Below, in pieces: positions 11,761 through 22,702 of a stretch of 64,000 nucleotides of DNA; the first letter of the stretch is position 1; each line of letters begins with the position of its first letter. The notes beneath the pieces were generated by a model. That model was not told where the DNA came from. It saw only the letters and a program-made list of their open reading frames with translations, and did not search any database. Origin of the DNA: Cordylochernes scorpioides (Eukaryota; Arthropoda; Arachnida; Pseudoscorpiones; Chernetidae). A program made the translations under genes and the position numbers. The stretch covers positions 28,716,011-28,780,010 of the forward strand of contig CP092868.1 of assembly GCA_030710605.1 (NCBI GenBank), in the 5' to 3' direction.

Positions 11761-12275
11761 TCTTTGGACACGACAACAACAACAATACAGTATACACACC
11801 CAAGATAGTGGACATTGCGACTGCTGTGATAGAGATGTACGGAGACATCTGAGGCTCTTCTTTGGACACGACAACAACAACAATACAGTATACACACCCA
11901 AGATAGTGGACATTGCTGCTGCTGTGATAGGGATGTATGGAGACATCTGAGGCTCTTTATTGGATACGACAACAACAATACAGTATACACACCCAAGATA
12001 GTGGATATTGCTGCTGCTGTGATAGGGATGTATGGAGACATCTGAGGCTCTTTATTGGATACGACAACAACAACAATACAGTATACACACCCAAGATAGT
12101 GGATATTGCTGCTGCTGTGATAGGGATGTATGGAGACATCTGAGGCTCTTTATTGGATACGACAACAACAATACAGTATACACACCCAAGATAGTGGATA
12201 TTGCTGCTGCTGTGATAGGGATGTATGGAGACATCTGAGGCTCTTCTTTGGACACGACAACAACAACAACAACAA
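11694..12275. repeat. Six-copy tandem array of a LINE 3' end, 95-98-bp unit
   Basis: CCCAAGATAGTGGA recurs at 11700, 11799, 11897, 11992, 12090 and 12185. Periods are 98 or 95 bp, the difference being one CAA triplet in the tail. Each unit holds the last ~20 codons of the LINE ORF, its stop, and the short 3' UTR with the CAA tail. The final unit carries the longest tail, (CAA) repeats at 12257-12276. Confidence 0.9.
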
Positions 12276-12404
12276 AACAGTAAATATAGCGCCATCTGTA
12301 GGCTATAAATGGAATTATTTTGTTATTTGTATAATCACCTAGAGCATTATATTATAGGAGTAAAAAACCGTGAGGCGAAAATTTTCTTGCAAGATTTTTT
12401 TCAT

Positions 12405-12445
12405 TTAACAGAGCTTTCGAACTTTTCTGTCCTTCTACAGAAGTA
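12405..12445 (-). ncRNA. Hammerhead-like motif, CUGUNGA variant
   Basis: Minus strand reads CTGTAGA (12434-12440), AGGAC...GTTC as a partly paired stem II, GAAA (12415-12418), then GCTC. It matches the variant lineage at 33337, 33400, 54967 and 55694. The hammerhead consensus is CUGANGA; the A-to-U change makes activity doubtful. Confidence 0.4.
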
Positions 12446-12499
12446 AAACTGATAACATATAAGTGGATAAATTGTAATATATATACATATCTACATACA

Positions 12500-12735
12500 C
12501 ATTTACATAGAATTCTTACAAGATACTCTTCATCTCACAAATTTACACCTTTTATATATGTTTTTTTTTTTGTGTGTTCTAATTTGATGAGAGAATTTGC
12601 CTATTTACATAATCATATTCAATACATATTTACATAATTCCTGACAAAAGATGGTTAACATAGCGTACTAACATCTCTTACATTCATATTTTCTTGTTAA
12701 TAATCATTTATATTCTTTTAATATATACAAATCTA
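12500..12735. repeat. About 235-bp unit, intact copy
   Basis: This unit (from ACATTTACATAGAATTC through GATGAGAGAATTTGCC to AATATATACAAATC) is repeated directly downstream as 12752-12816 plus 13302-13485, where it is split by a family E insertion. The intact copy therefore gives the pre-insertion state of the second copy. Confidence 0.75.
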
Positions 12736-12816
12736 TGAAATAGCCCATTATGCACATTTACATAAAAACCTTACAAGATACTCTTCATCTCACAAATTTA
12801 CACCTTTTATATATAT

Positions 12817-13301
12817 ATAAAATAAAAGGATTTAAAAGCGCGAATGTTTCTTTTATACATAAAACGAACTTCTACTGTCCTTACTGCGATGAAAAAATAT
12901 ATTGGGAGGGCTTGGCTCATCAGTGGTGAACCCTCCCAGCGGTTTCGCCAATTTAATCCACCAGACCGCTTCTCAGAGCTCTAATATTGTATTGGATCAT
13001 TCTGCTTTTATATGCTACACTGAAGGATGGAATCTTAGAAATGGTTTTCAAGTAAACTATGGACATAAGCTTATAGGACAGTAGAATTACATTCAAATAT
13101 TTGCTTCGAGCAATGCTCTTCAGCAAACTATAAAGACAAGGTCATTAGGAATACCACTGATGAGCCAAGCCCTCCCAATATATTTTTTCATCTCAGTAAG
13201 GACAGTAGAAGTTCGTTTTATGTATAAAAGAAACATTCGCGCTTTTAAATCCTTTTATTTTATATGTATAGATGGCGCGTTATTGCTTTGTGTTAATTTA
13301 T
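12817..13301. mobile_element. Family E palindromic element with 15-bp TSD
   Basis: Inverted arms (about 12817-12955 and 13145-13268) flank a unique centre, and one end extends into AGATGGCG (13270-13277) plus GTTATTGCTTTGTGTTAATT. ACCTTTTATATATAT is duplicated at 12802-12816 and 13302-13316. The second copy of the 235-bp unit resumes exactly after it. The hammerhead-like block occurs in both arms (minus at about 12905-12950; a partial plus copy with CTGATGA at 13157-13163). No ORF; mobilisation in trans by a PLE or other retroelement is my inference. Confidence 0.75.
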
Positions 13302-13485
13302 ACCTTTTATATATATTTTTGTGCTATAATTTGATGAGAGAATTTACCTATTTACATAATCATATTCAATACATATTTACATATTTACTGAAATAAATAT
13401 GAATAACATAGCGTACTAACACATCTCTTGTATTCAGATCTTCTTGTTAATAATCATCAATTATATTCTCTCAATATATATTGTT

Positions 13486-13756
13486 GCATCAGGTTGCGGC
13501 TTGGCAGACTCTTCAATCTTGATTCTCTCCTATGCTAGGTCTTGTATCTTACCAGAACATGTTTCAACCATCCTACAAATTTATATAAGGTAATAATGAG
13601 ATAAGTTTACTTCAAGTAGCCTCCAGAATAATTTATTTATTTTCACATCAAATAGAGCTGTGAAGTCACACTGTGTACCTAAATACAAATGGTGATTCTA
13701 TAATACATATATTCTGTTTATAATACATATATTCTGTTTAATAAAATAAATAAATA
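13486..13756. other. AT-rich DNA, nothing recognised
   Basis: A short direct duplication, ATTCTGTTTATAATACATAT near 13705-13740, is the only structure. Confidence 0.4.
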
Positions 13757-14116
13757 TCTATATATATATAAATCAATGTTTGTATGTTTGTTTGTTTGTA
13801 TGTCCGGTATACTAATTCGCAGTAGTTCACTAATTCAAACCAAAATTCCCATACATAGGTAAAAAATTACGGGGAAGACGATAGCCTATTTTTTTAAAAT
13901 ATTTATAAATCAATTATTAAAACTATATATTCAAATTATTCTACTTAGCTCACGAACAGCGCCCTCTATCAAAGATTAGATTAAATTATGCTGATGCAAA
14001 CAAATGGATAATGCTAATAACAAACAATTATTTTAAAAAAATTATCTAAATATATATCACTCGGGTAGATATGCACACTGGTCAATCCCGGGGCGAAGCC
14101 CGGGTCACCCGTCTAG
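13757..14116 (+). mobile_element. Non-autonomous Helitron, 360 bp
   Basis: Starts TCTATATATATATAAATC after an A and ends ...GTCTAG followed by T, the A|TC...CTAG|T arrangement of Helitrons. A GC-rich hairpin (CCCGGGGCGAAGCCCGGG) lies about 10 bp before the 3' end. The 5' part has the TGTTTGTATGTTTGTTTG run common in animal Helitrons. No TSD and no Rep/helicase ORF, so it depends on a helper. Confidence 0.85.
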
Positions 14117-14514
14117 TAAAATATAAATTTGAATTTAAAATATATCAAAAACAATATTACAAATTGAAATAAAATAGGTTCATTAGCCATGATGCAACAA
14201 TATAAATATCTACGAAATATCATAAAATAGAAGTGATTAGGTTTTGTTAAGCAGGATGACATGAACGAGAGATAAGAGAGAAAGCTGACATTAAACCAAT
14301 TCTTTCCAACTTTCGAATAATTCAGTGAATAATTAATGTAAGCTTTTTGGTTAATAGCTTCTTCATATAATATTCATTAAGATGGGAAATTTTAAGATAA
14401 ATTTATTATATGAACATAATGAATATTTTAATCGTAAATTATCCATTGATATATATATACATATAGTATAAAAAAACGTTTTATATTAAATATTCAGGGT
14501 TATTATCACATATA

Positions 14515-14823
14515 CAGTTAAACCTGTCTATAGCGCTCCCTCTTGGGACTCACCAAAATAGGGTGCTATAGGTAGGTCACTTTTAATGTAAATCGCATTG
14601 TAATACGTATTTAAAATAGGGTGCTATAGAGAGGGGGTGCTATAGACAGGTCACTTTTAATGTAAATCACATTGTAATACGTATTTAAAATAGGGTGCTA
14701 TAGAGAGGGGGTGCTATAGACAGGTCACTTCTAATGTAAATCGCATCGTACTACGTATTTAAAATCGGGCGTTATAGAGAGGGAGGCGCTATTTAGAGGG
14801 AGCGCTATAGACAGGTTTAACTG
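14515..14823. mobile_element. TA-flanked MITE with internal tandem repeat
   Basis: TIRs CAGTTAAACCTGTCTATAG and the exact complement at the other end, with TA at 14513-14514 and 14824-14825. The interior is about three copies of an ~80-bp unit (GGTGCTATAGA...GTAATACGTATTTAAAATA). A shorter relative is at 55413-55591. Non-coding, pogo/mariner-type by ends. Confidence 0.85.
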
Positions 14824-14994
14824 TATATTGAAATATAATGTTAGTATAGTAATGATAGGTTTTATTTACAATTATGAACATAGATAGAAATTAGAATAAA
14901 GGATTTAATTTTTTGTGGATAATGATTTATAGGAGTAGAGAATGAAAAAATATCCATCTAACATACTTTACTTTTCCCAAATACAGAATTAATT

Positions 14995-15965
14995 TTCCAA
15001 ACTATTTTAGACGCGTAAGATTCATTTTGAAATTAAACAATTTCTACTGCCCTTACTGCAATGGAAAAATTAAGGAGAGGGCCTGGCTTATTAGTGGTGA
15101 ACCCTGCCCGCGTCTAAAATACAAACTTGTAGTTTCGAATTTTCATAACAGATGGCGCGCTAGTGCATCATAACAGAATTAATTTTATTTGAATAAATAT
15201 AAATATATAGCTGGGAGAGTTCACCACTGATGAGCCAGGCCATCCCATCAATTTATCATTGCAGTAAGAGCAGCGGAAAATTGTTTTATTGAAAAAGAAA
15301 TATACGCGCCAAATTAGTTTAAATTTCTTTTAACAGAATTCGCACTAATTCATCATATATATGAGAGCATGTTAAAATAAAAAAATTCTATTGAAACTCC
15401 TGTGAAACATTGATCCATCTGTTGAGAAGACTGGCTACAGAAGCTATAAAAACAACATTTAATCCCCGATGGAAAATCGATGCCTAAATACTCAGTATTA
15501 TTATACAATTGTTTAATATCAAAAAGAATCTTACGCCTTTAAAATAGTTTCGTAATTTGATAACAGATGGCGCGCTAGTGCATCGTGATATAATTGTTCG
15601 AATAAAAGACACAAATTGATATTTGCGGAAGCGGAAGCGGAATCGATTGCTCGAAGCATATTATATATTTATAATTGTATGTAATTCTACTGTCCTCAAA
15701 GCTTATGTCCATAGTTCTTCTAAAATACTCATTCCAAGAGTCTACCAACAGTATCACTATGAAAGGAAGTTCAAAAAAATACACTATAACAGCGGTATGG
15801 TAGATTAAACTGGCAAAACCGCTGGGAGGGTTCACCACTGATGAGCCAGGCCCTCCTATTAATTTTTCCATTGCAGTAAGGGCAGTAGAAATTGTTTAAT
15901 TTCAAAAAGAATCTTACGCCTTTAAAATAGTTTCGAATTTTGATAGCAGATGGAGCGCTTAAGCA
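14995..15965. repeat. Cluster of family A palindromic elements
   Basis: Contains at least three family A arms: minus at about 15005-15180 and plus at about 15210-15320 and 15790-15965. AGATGGCGCGCTAGTGCATC ends are at about 15153 and 15567, and a decayed AGATGGAG at 15948. A well preserved plus hammerhead-like block is at 15798-15855 (CTGATGA 15838-15844), although its GAAA reads AAAA. The unique centre 15650-15790 matches the long copy at 34260-34400 in inverse orientation. Confidence 0.7.
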
Positions 15966-16102
15966 TCATATTATTATGTGTGTTTGCACAAGTTATACTG
16001 TAAAAAAAATAATGAAATAGGTAACGTTCGGGAGGGCTTGATAGTTTCATCTTTTACGTATAGATGGCGTTTATCGTTGTATTTTTAATAAAGATGGATA
16101 AC

Positions 16103-17161
16103 GGCATATATACACTCATGGATAAAACTTAAGGAAGTATAAAGTATTTTTCGTCCATCGTATATTTTTTTAAGGAGACAGGCAATTTGTTCACACTTGT
16201 TTATCTCATGTATCTTCAATACAGATCACTGTGTATCAAATATCTTTCCGAGTTATTGTCTGGATCCCGATATACATGTTAAAAGGTACAGCTTCCTTAA
16301 GTCTTGTTCACACTTGGTTATCTCATGTGTCTTCAATAAATGCCACTGTGTATTAAATATCTTTCCGAGTTACTGTCTGAATCCCGATATATATGTTAAA
16401 AGGTACAACTTCCTTAAGTTTTGTTCGAACTTGATTATCTCGTGTGTCTTCAATAAAGGTCACTGTGTATCAAATATCTTTCCGAGTTATTGTCTGAATC
16501 CCGATATACATATTAAAAGGTACAACCTCCTTAAGTTTTGTTCACACTTGGTTATCTCGTGTGTCTTCAATAAAGGTCACTGTAATATCTTTCAGAGTTA
16601 TTGTCTGAATCTCGATATACATGTTAAATGGTACAACTTTCTTTTGTCCATGAGTGTATTTCGATATATCTTTAGGTATCCAAAAACACTTGGTTATCTC
16701 GTGTGTCTTCAATAAAGTTCACTGTAATATCTTTCATAGTTATTGTCTGAGTCTCGATATAAATGCTAAAAGGTACAAATTTCTTAAGTTTTGTTCACAC
16801 TTGGTTATCTCGTGTTTCTTCAATAAAGGTCACTGTAATATCTTTCAGAGTTTTGTCTGAATCTCGATATGCATACTAAAAGGTACAACTTTCTTTTGTC
16901 CATGAGTGTATTTCGATATATCTTTAGGTATCCAAAAACACTTGGTTATCTCGTGTGTCTTCAATAAAGTTCACTGTAATATCTTTCATAGTTATTGTCT
17001 GAGTCTCGATATAAATGCTAAAAGGTACAGATTTCTTAAGTTTTGTTCACACTTGGTTATCTCGTGTGTTTACAATAAAGGTCACTGTAATATCTTTCAG
17101 AGTTATTGTCTGAATCTTGATATATATGCTAAAAGGTACAACTTTCTTTTGTCCATTAGTG
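16103..17161. mobile_element. Family G TA element expanded into a tandem array
   Basis: The ends are CACTCATGGATAAAACTTAAG at 16103 and ...TTTTGTCCATTAGTG at 17161, inverted repeats flanked by TA. Between them the block CACTTGGTTATCTCGTGTGTCTTC recurs about eight times at 110-146-bp spacing. The longer units include an extra ~30-bp block that itself contains a TIR (TTTGTCCATGAGTGTATTTCG), so internal copies of the element end have been amplified too. Open frames across the array are by-products of its period. Confidence 0.8.
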
Positions 17162-17560
17162 TATTTCGATAAAGGTATCCAAAAAGAAGGCTCTGTAATC
17201 TATTCATCTATTTCTAAATGTTTCAAGGAATTCATCACTTTATAATGGAGCTCTGGGTAAATATTTGTAAGGAAGGCCAGGATTGTTATCCCACTTGTGG
17301 GTACGTTAATTTAATTATACGAGGGGCTTTGAAGCTTAATTAGGGCAACTACCTTGAGACAACACCTGCCTTATTAGATAGATTTGTAGACCCCTTTAAA
17401 ACCGTCTTTAATTAACTAACTTAGTCATTAATAATAAATTAGTTATGTAAATTCTCATAATAGATTTGATAGAGATATAAAATGATTATCAATTAACTAG
17501 GTTCATGCAACATAAACGTTTGTATTTTTGTAGAAAATTGAATATCGATTTTTATTTTCG
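17162..17560. other. AT-rich DNA, nothing recognised
   Basis: No structure recognised. Confidence 0.4.
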
Positions 17561-17565
17561 TAAAG

Positions 17566-17745
17566 ATAGAGGCTGCCTGGCCGGCATTCATATTTATATG
17601 AAAAATCGACACTTCGCCCAGTTGTAGGTTTTTGTTTTCTCAACGTTTCGACAAAACGAAGACAAAATATTTTTGTCGAAACGTTGAGAAAATAAAAACC
17701 TCCAACTGGCCGAAGTGTCGATTTTTCTTTGAATAATCCTAAGTA
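17566..17745. repeat. Foldback with broken hammerhead core (ACGU type)
   Basis: Arms containing AATCGACACTTCG and CGAAGTGTCGATT surround CAACGTTTCGACAAAA and TTTTTGTCGAAACGTTGAG. The plus strand has GACAAAA/TTTTGTC as stem II, GAAA, and the palindromic ACGU stem III, but CUGANGA is reduced to ACGAAGA. Related to 46495-46694 and 48890-49080. Confidence 0.6.
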
Positions 17746-17865
17746 TGCATGTATATGTAGATAACCAAGGCTCCTATTATTTGATGTTTAAATTACTATA
17801 CTATGAATAAATAATTAATTTAAAAAGTACAGGAACTTTTTGATCTTAGCTTGTATATATACACG

Positions 17866-18125
17866 GTACTGGTCATGATATCGTTGTAGGTACTTAGTGA
17901 TTGTTTTTACTGTAATTACAACACATATCTATACATATGTAGTAAACAGTTCTACTTTTACAAATATGACAGAGTTTTGTTTGGTTACTTGTACTTACTA
18001 GTGGAGTTGGACTTTTGCACGAATCGGGGATAACTTAAGCAAAATTATTTTTAGAGAAAAAGTGTCCAATGCGGTTTTCGATCCAGGGTCATGGCTATCT
18101 GAAAATAGACCGTCAACCAACCCCC
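17866..18125 (-). mobile_element. tRNA-derived SINE, diverged
   Basis: Minus strand: tRNA-like head near 18125 (GGGGTTGGTTGACGG...), decayed B box (GACCCTGGATCGAAAACC), then the family body with TTGGACAC...AAGTCCAAC, AGTGCAAGTAAC and ACATATGTAG. Same family as 18942-19201 and 43061-43368. Confidence 0.75.
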
Positions 18126-18335
18126 CTCTAAATATCGAATTAAAACTGAATTCAAATGGTAAATTACCTGTAAGGTTTTGGTTAAAAATGAGTTTTATTA
18201 CAATTTTGTTAAATCATTTTTCTAAAAAGGTCATCCCTTGAGCGTACATCTGAGAGTTTCTTGGGTCAGTATATTTTGGTTGTACGATCAAAAGTACCTC
18301 TTTCGAAAAATGGGTTACTATCAAATCAAGTAGGA
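18126..18335. other. Unassigned DNA
   Basis: No feature recognised. Confidence 0.3.
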
Positions 18336-18339
18336 TTTC

Positions 18340-18560
18340 AACTTTATTACTATTATAATATAATGCGGCTTATGATTGTAAAACGACATTTGAAATACTA
18401 TCCTGTATGTGTTTCTTCTCAACGAAAAATCAAAATTTATTTCAAGGAGAAATAAGGTTCCAAAAGGTTGGAAATAATCGTTATTTCTCCTTGAAATAAA
18501 TATTGATTTTTCGTTGAAAGGAAACACATGAGGGATAGTATTTCAAATGTCGTTTTATTA
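18340..18560. repeat. Family H foldback
   Basis: Arms 18363-18455 and 18472-18565 are inverted copies: AAAACGACATTTGAAATACT...AATTTATTTCAAGGAGAAATAA and its complement. The left end has AATATAATGCGGCTTATGAT, shared with other family H copies at 21425 and 44155. Confidence 0.7.
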
Positions 18561-18599
18561 CTAATATAAAAATATAATTTCATAAGATAAAAGAGCCAT

Positions 18600-18665
18600 T
18601 ATTTTCGCGGAAAATTGAATTGGCGAAACTGTTGAGTGGATTCACTATTGATGATCCATTTTCTC
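18600..18665 (+). repeat. Relic of the A/E/F hammerhead-like block
   Basis: TTGGCGAAACTGTTGAGTGG...TTCACTATTGATGATCCA keeps the block order but CTGATGA is TTGATGA and the pairing is lost. It is an isolated old fragment. Confidence 0.45.
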
Positions 18666-18941
18666 AATCTTTATAATTATTTATCTCATATCAATATGGA
18701 AGATGAAGTGGTCAAGGAGAGTTGCTAATGATGAAAATATGAGCGTTGAAATATATTTATATTTTTATTAAATGAAAGCGTTAATAGGATATAAATCTTA
18801 TCTATTAACCCATTTCTAGCTATATAGGAACAATAAGGAAAGTTTATACCTGAATTTCCAGGATGTCGTCAACCTTCGTCTAGAAAGATATACCAATTTT
18901 CGAGTCTTATCAATTCAATATAATATCTTCTTTCTTATCTC

Positions 18942-19201
18942 AATCATGGCAGGTAGTTAGCGACTGCTTTTACTGTAAGCGCACCACATATCTACACATG
19001 TGAAAAGCAGTTCGACTTTGCACTTACAAATGTGCCAGAGCCCCGTTTGGTTACTTGCACTCGCTGGTGGGGTTGGACTTTTACAAGAATCGGGGGCGAT
19101 TGGAGCATTTTTTTTATCAGAAATGTGTCCAATGCGGGAATCGAACCCGGGTCGTAGTAGTCGAAAACCAAACGGCTTAACCAGCCTTCCACCGACCCCC
19201 A
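18942..19201 (-). mobile_element. tRNA-derived SINE, well preserved
   Basis: Minus strand begins GGGGGTCGGTGGAAGGCTGG (A-box region), includes GGGTTCGATTCCCGCATTGG (B box), then a tRNA-unrelated body and a tail ending near the family 3' end. The pol III boxes and cloverleaf-like head support tRNA ancestry; the anticodon arm is too degraded to assign the parent tRNA. Confidence 0.85.
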
Positions 19202-19800
19202 ATATAATATGTAATCTAACAGTATATAATTATCAAAAAAAATTCATTTGTCAATTTTCATTTTATCAAAAAAATATAATTCACACCTTAAATTTTTTTA
19301 TACCAGTTTTACCATATAGCGTTCAGGTAGGTCAAAATATCTTTCAAACACCACACACCAAGTTAAAAGATAAGAGATATAAATAAAGAAGAAGAAGAAT
19401 CCATAAAGTGGATTGTAAGAATGGGCCAACATGGGAGGTTGAACTCCCATAATTTACCCAAATACCCAGAGGACCTATAAATATACTTTGTAGGAAATCA
19501 ATGAGGAAAGCAAATCACTTGCTCCTTCAACATATTGAATGCCATTCTTTGGGATCCTCTTCCACGTGGAATATATTAAGGTCTTTTGTTAGAAACTTTC
19601 CACAATCACATTATATATAATCTTTTTGTTACATCCGAATTTGATTATTCTTTTTGGTGAATTTCAAAGTAGAATTTGAGAATGTATTTTTATATAGTGA
19701 AAAAGTTTAAATTCACCTAGTAAAGTGATTTTGGAACAGGAATAACAAGAAAGATACAAATTAAGTTAACAGTTATAAAATTAAATTAATTAAATATCTG
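19202..19800. other. AT-rich DNA, nothing recognised
   Basis: About 19390-19580 is slightly less AT-rich, but no frame or element was recognised. Confidence 0.4.
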
Positions 19801-20035
19801 AAAGGTTTAATTAAAAAGTCATATATTGGATCAAAATATCATTTATTTGACCAATAATTCAGTTGGTTGAACACCAACCTCTTTATCATGGTATTATAAC
19901 ATATTAAGTATAATTGGTATTTCGATGCACTAGCGCGCCATCTAGTTTATTATATTAACAACCAATTGTTTTATTTAAAAAGAATATTACGCGTCTAAAA
20001 TAGTTTTGTAATTTGATTAAAAAAAATAGGTATTA
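19800..20035. repeat. Adjacent relics of two palindromic families
   Basis: 19800-19915 is one arm of the CAGTTGGCTGAACGCCAACC family (complete at 20461-20660). 19925-20030 is a family A end, with GCACTAGCGCGCCATCTAGTT and TTACGCGTCTAAAATAG. Confidence 0.6.
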
Positions 20036-20393
20036 TAACATATTATTATAAGTTTCAATTTGTAAATAGTTTATTAGTATTTGTATAAATAGGGATTTTC
20101 TTCATATATTCTTCAGGTTTTTGTATCCAGACAATATTAAATTAACAAATTAAATGTACCCTCATTTCACCCTACGTATTGCTTTCAAGAATATCAGCAA
20201 ACAAATCTAAGGCAACAACTTACTATAAATTTTTTAGATCATCATTATGTAAGGACCAGTCAACAAGTGAATGACTTTGAGGCGAAGAGTAAAGCCAGTT
20301 CAATTTCCATCTTTCTACCTATGCAAATAACACAATATGATTATTACCTTACCCAATTGGGAGAATCTGTATGGGGCAAGTCCTTAATAAAGG

Positions 20394-20418
20394 CTTTTGT
20401 GTGTGTGTGTGTGTGTAT
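20394..20418. repeat. (GT)n microsatellite
   Basis: Uninterrupted GT dinucleotide run of about eleven units. Confidence 0.9.
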
Positions 20419-20460
20419 CCTTACAATATTCTGTTTGTCAGGAAAGAGAAGAATCTATAA

Positions 20461-20660
20461 ATCTCTATAATTAAAAAGGCATATATTGGATCAAAATATC
20501 ATTTATTTTACCAATATTTCAGTTGGCTGAACGCCAACCTTTATCAAGGTATAATAACATATGTTATAATACCTTGATAAAGGTTGGCGTTCAGCCAACT
20601 GATATAGTGGTAAAATAAATGATATTTTGATCCAATATATGCCTTTTTAATTAAAGATTT
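20461..20660. repeat. Foldback of the GGTTGGCG...CGCCAACC family
   Basis: Arms starting AATTAAAAAGGCATATATTG and ending in its complement enclose AAGGTTGGCGTTCAGCCAAC. The minus-to-plus reading CTTGATAA, stem GGTTGGC/GCCAACT, GAAA, TATT resembles a hammerhead with a damaged CUGANGA. Relatives at 49265-49485, 51340-51787, 55225-55400, 57165-57370 and 63570-64000 share the same damaged core. Confidence 0.7.
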
Positions 20661-20744
20661 ATTTATGAATTGCTCCATTTAAAAATTATTAATCTCTATA
20701 AGATGACGAACACGTTTCCCGTCGATATATATTAAAGGTTATGA

Positions 20745-21215
20745 TGCATTAGCGCGCCATCTGTTATGAAAATTCGAAACTATTATAGATGCGTATCTTC
20801 TTCTTCTTTCTTATCTCCACTCAATCATATTAGGGTATCAAGCTTTCACAACCATCATGACTGGGTGAAGTAGAATGTGTCTGCCTTTGTCATTAAGACT
20901 GGGAGCACTACTCAGTGGCAGGCCGACTTAGCTCCAAAAGAAATGGCCATCTCTGACATGAGGAACAGACGCCATATGCAGCCGCTCCTAACATGAATTA
21001 CAAACGCTGCTCATCCTGTATTCGTTATTAGGAGCCTTTACAGGATACTATAAGCCGGGCCAGCTAAGCCCAGGTTTTATAGTGAGCTTGTTACTGCTCT
21101 CTCTCCTCCTTTTTCATCCAGGTTTGGGACCTGCAAAGGCGGAGTTATAGACGCGTATGATTCTTTCAATTAAAAAATAATAATTAAAAGAATCATACAG
21201 GTCTATAATAGTTTA
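20745..21215. repeat. Family A element split by a SINE
   Basis: The left part ends GAAACTATTATAGATGCGTAT (20796) and the right part resumes TTATAGACGCGTATGATTC (21145). The two pieces join into the normal family A sequence once the SINE at 20797-21144 and one TSD copy are removed. Confidence 0.8.
20797..21144 (-). mobile_element. SINE-like retroposon, 348 bp, 14-bp TSD
   Basis: Third copy of the 3635-3983 family, minus orientation, with CTT-rich tail complement at the left. TSD TTATAGATGCGTAT (20783-20796) and TTATAGACGCGTAT (21145-21158) differ by one base. Younger than the family A element it interrupts. Confidence 0.85.
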
Positions 21216-21424
21216 GAGTATATTAAAAATGGAGAAAATTTCCTGTATAGATGACAATTACACCTATTTGATTGAACGTATACTCTGTAATGTTTGAATA
21301 TTTCAAGAAAGATATTCTTTAGTTTCATAGAATAAGTTTGAATCAACGTTTAGTTGATATTTATTCCGATAGATGGAGTTCTACCATCTAAAGATTCTCA
21401 ATTAAAAGGTCAAGATATGTAAAT

Positions 21425-21715
21425 ATACATAATACAATATAATGCGACTTATGATTGTAAAACGATGTTTGACAGTTATACCGCAAATGTTTCTTTTGAA
21501 CGAAAAATCGTAATTTATTTTAAGGAAAAATAACGATTATTTCTAATCTTAGGGATGAAGTATGAAAGGATGAATTGTGAAGAGTAATGGTAAATGGAAA
21601 AATAAAAGTGTCCAGGGATGTCCATTCCTGAAATAATCGCTATTTCTCCTTAAAATAAATTTAGATATTTCGTTCAAAAGAATCATTTGCGGGATAATTG
21701 TCAAAATATGTAAAT
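21425..21715. repeat. Family H foldback
   Basis: Left end AATACAATATAATGCGACTT, arms around AATCGTAATTTATTTTAAGG and its complement, and a central block GGATGAATTGTGAAGAGTAA ... AAAGTGTCCAGGGATG. The same central block occurs at 44280-44345 and inside the family G element at 58730-59051. Confidence 0.7.
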
Positions 21716-21775
21716 ATATTTTCTTTATTATTCTTAGATTTAAAATACTTTATTATAACGTTCATACATAATTAT

Positions 21776-21912
21776 ACAATGGAACATACCTGTAAAGGAC
21801 AACACCTAATTATAGAGCCAAAGTGTCCTTTAATGATAGGTGTCCTTTTACCGGATAGTTACTAAATAGTAAAAATAGTAATTTTGGAAATGTAAACTGT
21901 CCTTCACAGAAA
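21776..21912 (+). mobile_element. Truncated MITE (family of 9984-10344)
   Basis: Carries the left end and interior (ACCTGTAAAGGACAACACC ... GTCCTTTAATGATAGGTGTCC) but the right TIR is missing after about 21912. Confidence 0.7.
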
Positions 21913-22174
21913 AATAAAGTGATTCTAAAAATAGAGGTAAAAACAATAATTTTTCTTCAATTAGTTTTTTTTTTTTTGTAGTAGTAGTTGAGTAAAAAAA
22001 AGGTTGTGTAATAAAATTGTGTAATTCAATCTCATGTTATCAATTAGGTAATTGCTGAATTGTTTTCTCCTTGTAATTGTTTTAATTCGACAATTCTATA
22101 CTACCCGTTTATATAACATTTCATTGAATTATCGCATTTATTGTTGACCTTTCTAAAAAAAACGCTTAGGTGGA

Positions 22175-22655
22175 TATTAGTTGGCGACTACTTGTACTGT
22201 AAGTGCACCACATGTCTACATATGTAGATAGGTATATGTACATATAGATATGTATTGGTTAGCCAAATATCACGGAATAAATTAAATAAAAATTTAGTTT
22301 ATTTTTGTTCAAATAGATGACGCTCTGTTATCTAGAAATGTTCATGTGAGCCTTGTCAAGATATCCCATTTTTATTTTAAATATCAACAACTGACCTTTT
22401 TTTTAGATTTTTTAAAATGTTTTTTTTTTCACACACATATCGTATTTATATATGTACCTATGTAGATAGCAGTTCGACTTTTACATATACAAATGGGTCA
22501 GAGTTGTGTTTTGGTTACTTGCACTTACTAGTAGGGTTTCATTTTTCCAAATTTTGAATGCCATTAGAAAAAGAAAAAAAGGTGCATAATATGGGATTCC
22601 ATCCCGGGACGTTTCTGCCATAAATCAATAGTTTACACCACTCGTCTACCAAACT
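22175..22655 (-). mobile_element. tRNA-derived SINE interrupted by a family C element
   Basis: The SINE tail (GGCGACTACTTGTACTGTAAG) begins at 22182 and the body resumes at 22470 (CAGTTCGACTTTTACATA), running to a decayed tRNA-like head at about 22655. The gap is filled by the 227-bp insertion at 22232-22458. Confidence 0.8.
22232..22458. mobile_element. Family C element, 227 bp, with 11-bp TSD
   Basis: TATGTAGATAG is present at 22221-22231 and 22459-22469 and only once in other SINE copies, proving insertion. The interior has AGATGACGCTCTG (a variant of AGATGGCGCTCTG) and the ATCCCATTTTTATTTTAAATATCAACA tail block seen in other family C copies. It contains only one arm. Confidence 0.8.
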
Positions 22656-22702
22656 TGACATTGTAGAGAGCATAAACATGTCTTAATATCTTCCTAAATA
22701 TA

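Noticed and set aside
16197-17172. Long plus frames with repeated CVFNKGHC-like words
   Set aside because: They are translations of the family G tandem units and vanish in other copies.
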